Source: Litsea cubeba
Lineage: Eukaryota; Streptophyta; Magnoliopsida; Laurales; Lauraceae
NCBI GenBank assembly: GCA_012931725.1
Contig: CM022946.1
Coordinates: 117,937,371 to 118,001,370 of the forward strand
Direction: 5' to 3'
Length of the DNA: 64,000 nucleotides
Shown: positions 51,701 to 54,700 of the stretch, piece by piece
How positions within the stretch are numbered: position 1 is the stretch's first letter
Layout: every line of letters begins with the position of its first letter
Program-made: the position numbers and the translations under genes
The notes under the pieces: model-generated
Told to the model about the DNA's origin: nothing
The model's database searches: none
What the model saw: only the letters and a program-made list of their open reading frames with translations

Positions 51701-54700
51701 CCGGTAAATCTTGGATTGAATGCTACATTCAACGTCACACTCTACAAGGGACATGACCAAGATAGTCCATTGGAAGAATAAGAAATTCAGCTGCCAAATT
51801 CGCCACCCTCTGCGAATAAGATCATTGATGTGCTTGATGATCAGATTGTCTCAACTAGACAAGAGGGATTTCAAAATTTTCTTGTACGTTGGCAAAATCG
51901 TCAACGTGGATCACAACTACTCACTTCCGTCATCTCGATCCCGATCTCTACGAGAGATATCGGGCCATTAACTCGCTGGAGTTGAGTTCTTCTAAGTTGG
52001 GGAGAGCTGATGCAGTACGGTGCAAAAAGAATAGGGCCAGCCAATGGGCCCCACTAGGAAAATCTTCTGTCAACTTGCTTAACTTAATTAGATTCTTAAT
52101 TTAGTAGATTTGCTTTGATTTAGTGAGAGATTTAAGTAATCGAATGGAGAGATTTTAGCGATTTGATTTGATTGAGAGATTTTAGTGATTATTATAATGA
52201 GTTTGTTTCCCTAATTTAGATGATATTATCTATTACATATAGGGAGGAATTCTCAGTTGTATGCATGTGATTTAGAAATAAGATTTCAGAGAATTGTCGT
52301 GAGTTATTGTTAGGGTATTAACTTCCTATTTGCCTTAGGGCTTGAGTCTTGAGGACTCAATCGCACCGCTGGAGGTGTTGATCTGCGATTGATCGTGATT
52401 GGGCTGCACCAAATTGTGTACATATATTGATATATACATATATGTATGTATACACACCATAGGGTGAGGGACACATAATTGGAAATATTCTTGTGCAAAA
52501 GAGGAAAGGCCATATATGGTCATATGTAAAAGAGGGATGTTCATGTGCAAAGAGGGAAAGCCACGTAAGTGTCCCTCGCCCTATGATGAGAGATGGATGC
52601 AAACGAATATTCCTCATATATGCACTCATCCAAATGGATTGGACCGTTGGATTGACTGTGTACGCATTTTAACTGTGGAAATTGTGGACTGTTGATCAAG
52701 GGGTTAGAATGATTTGCTGGGGTTCATTTTTTGTACATGGGTACGCACCCCATGACCCTGTATATGGTGACGGAGGCTCGGATCATCATCTGAACCACTT
52801 GATCAACGGCCCACAAGTTTTAACCATCCTAGACGAGTGCATAGGCGATCCAACCGTCCAATCCATTCGGATGGGTGTGTGCAGTGTGCACCCCTTTCTT
52901 GAATTACAGTGATCCCATTTTTTCACTCATCTAAATGGACTCGACCGTTGGATCGACTGTGCACATGTGAGATTTTGTGGGTTGTTGATCAAGGAGTTAG
53001 GATGATTAAGTGGGCTCCATATTTTGTACACGGGTAGGCCTCAACCAGATCTGATCCCCCTAGTCCCATACCTAGGTGGGGCCCTAAGCTGGCCACACAG
53101 TGAGGTGCGCATGGAAATCCCCATGCGTGTGCGTAGGGGTTGGACTTTATGTATACACACACATACTACTTTCATACATAAAGACGATTGCTTAATTTCA
53201 CATGCACACGCACACGACCAGAGAATATGTTGGAATTCCACCTTCATACATAAAGATAATTGCTATATTTCATTGATAATGCATGGAGCTTCCAAGCTAT
53301 GATGCCAGATATGGACACGGACACGGGGAATGAGGTATTGACATTCCAGCTTCAAAAATTGAGGCACGAATACGGGTACAGTATCACTTGAGATATATTT
53401 CGGAAATTTTTATTAAATTTAAATTTGGCTGGGCCCATTAATTAGCAAGACATTTATTTTAAACATGTTAAAATTTTAATACGTGGGCTCTTTGTGGATC
53501 CACAAATCTCAAGTTAGATAAGCCCATTTATAAGTTATAAGGTGGTTTTGAGGTCTTAAAAAAGAAGATTTTTTTACAAAAAGGCCCCTATATTTATACA
53601 TAACCTCAAAAAAGCCCCTGTATTTTTTATTTTTTTACTAAAGCCTCCTTACAGTGACGGTAAACATTAAAACAACTGTTATGATTATGACCCTCCACAT
53701 TGTTCTCTTTTGACTGATTTACCCTTAGGATAAGATCAATCAAATCGTTCTATACATATTTTTCTCTCTGGTTTTTGTTCACCAAAAAAGGGCTCATTGC
53801 ATAATTGCATTGACCCACTTTCTTCTTTTTCTTCCATCTACCCATCATGCTCTCCAACCTTTCAGATAGATACCTTGGCAAAACTAAAGAATATATACTA
53901 ATGTACACAAATGGGCATCTTTGCAGAATTGATATTTACTAAGGGCTTGCTTGGAAATTCTTATCTATTTGAAATAGAGCTGATTGAAATAGATATATAT
54001 TAAATAGAGCCGTAGACCTTCTTACAAATAGATTGTTTGGTATGTCTGATTGGTTTAGAAAAAAACAAACTTGTCTTGTTTTGAAAGTTATATAGGAAAA
54101 TTTGTCCTTCGGTAATAGTAGTACAATCAAATGTTATAAAGTAAAAGTTAGTACAAGCAAACTTGTCATATTATAGAAGGTTATATGAACAAACTTGTCC
54201 AAAAAGAAGGGCAGGAGGTGCCTGATTGCTTTAGACATTCATGTCTATTTGAAAAGGTTTTCTTTTAGTTTTTGAAAGAGGCAAAAATGTCTTAAGCTGA
54301 TTGAATCAGACATCCACATGAACTTTGCCAAATTCTTAAAGTGTTAGAATAGCTCATGTATGCCCTGGGGTCCTGCAAATCATGATGACTAATACGATTT
54401 GTATGATACCATATAATGCTGACCCAGGATTTGTATTGATTGATTAGGATATGATTGACTTGTAATCACTGGATAAGTTAATGTAATTAGTTATAATTAC
54501 AAGATGATTACCAGAGGAGAGGAACGCTGGATGTTGGTTTGTTGGCATAAGGTGTGGGTTTTGCTCCTCACCTCACGTCATGTGTTCGAGACCCCACAGG
54601 TTTACCTGGTGCACGCATGTTGCGGGTCTTACATGCGCCTGTGGGATTAGTCTTGTCGGGTCAAATAGCATAGGCATACCCTTATCTGAGAGAAAAATAA

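Larger units (their letters stand above)
43459..52411 (+). mobile_element. Ty3-gypsy retrotransposon split by two solo LTRs
   Basis: LTRs at 43459-43860 and 52008-52411 begin TGATGCAGTACGG and end GCACCA; flanks TATTG and AATTG match 4 of 5. LTRs differ by roughly 7-9% by eye plus small indels. The priming site TGGTATCAGAGCG begins at 43864, and the purine tract TTGGGGAGAGC ends at 52007. Gag, protease, RT, RNase H, integrase appear in gypsy order. Solo LTRs sit in gag (45346-47497) and in the integrase C-terminal part (51324-51606). Without them the element is about 6.5 kb. Confidence 0.93.
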
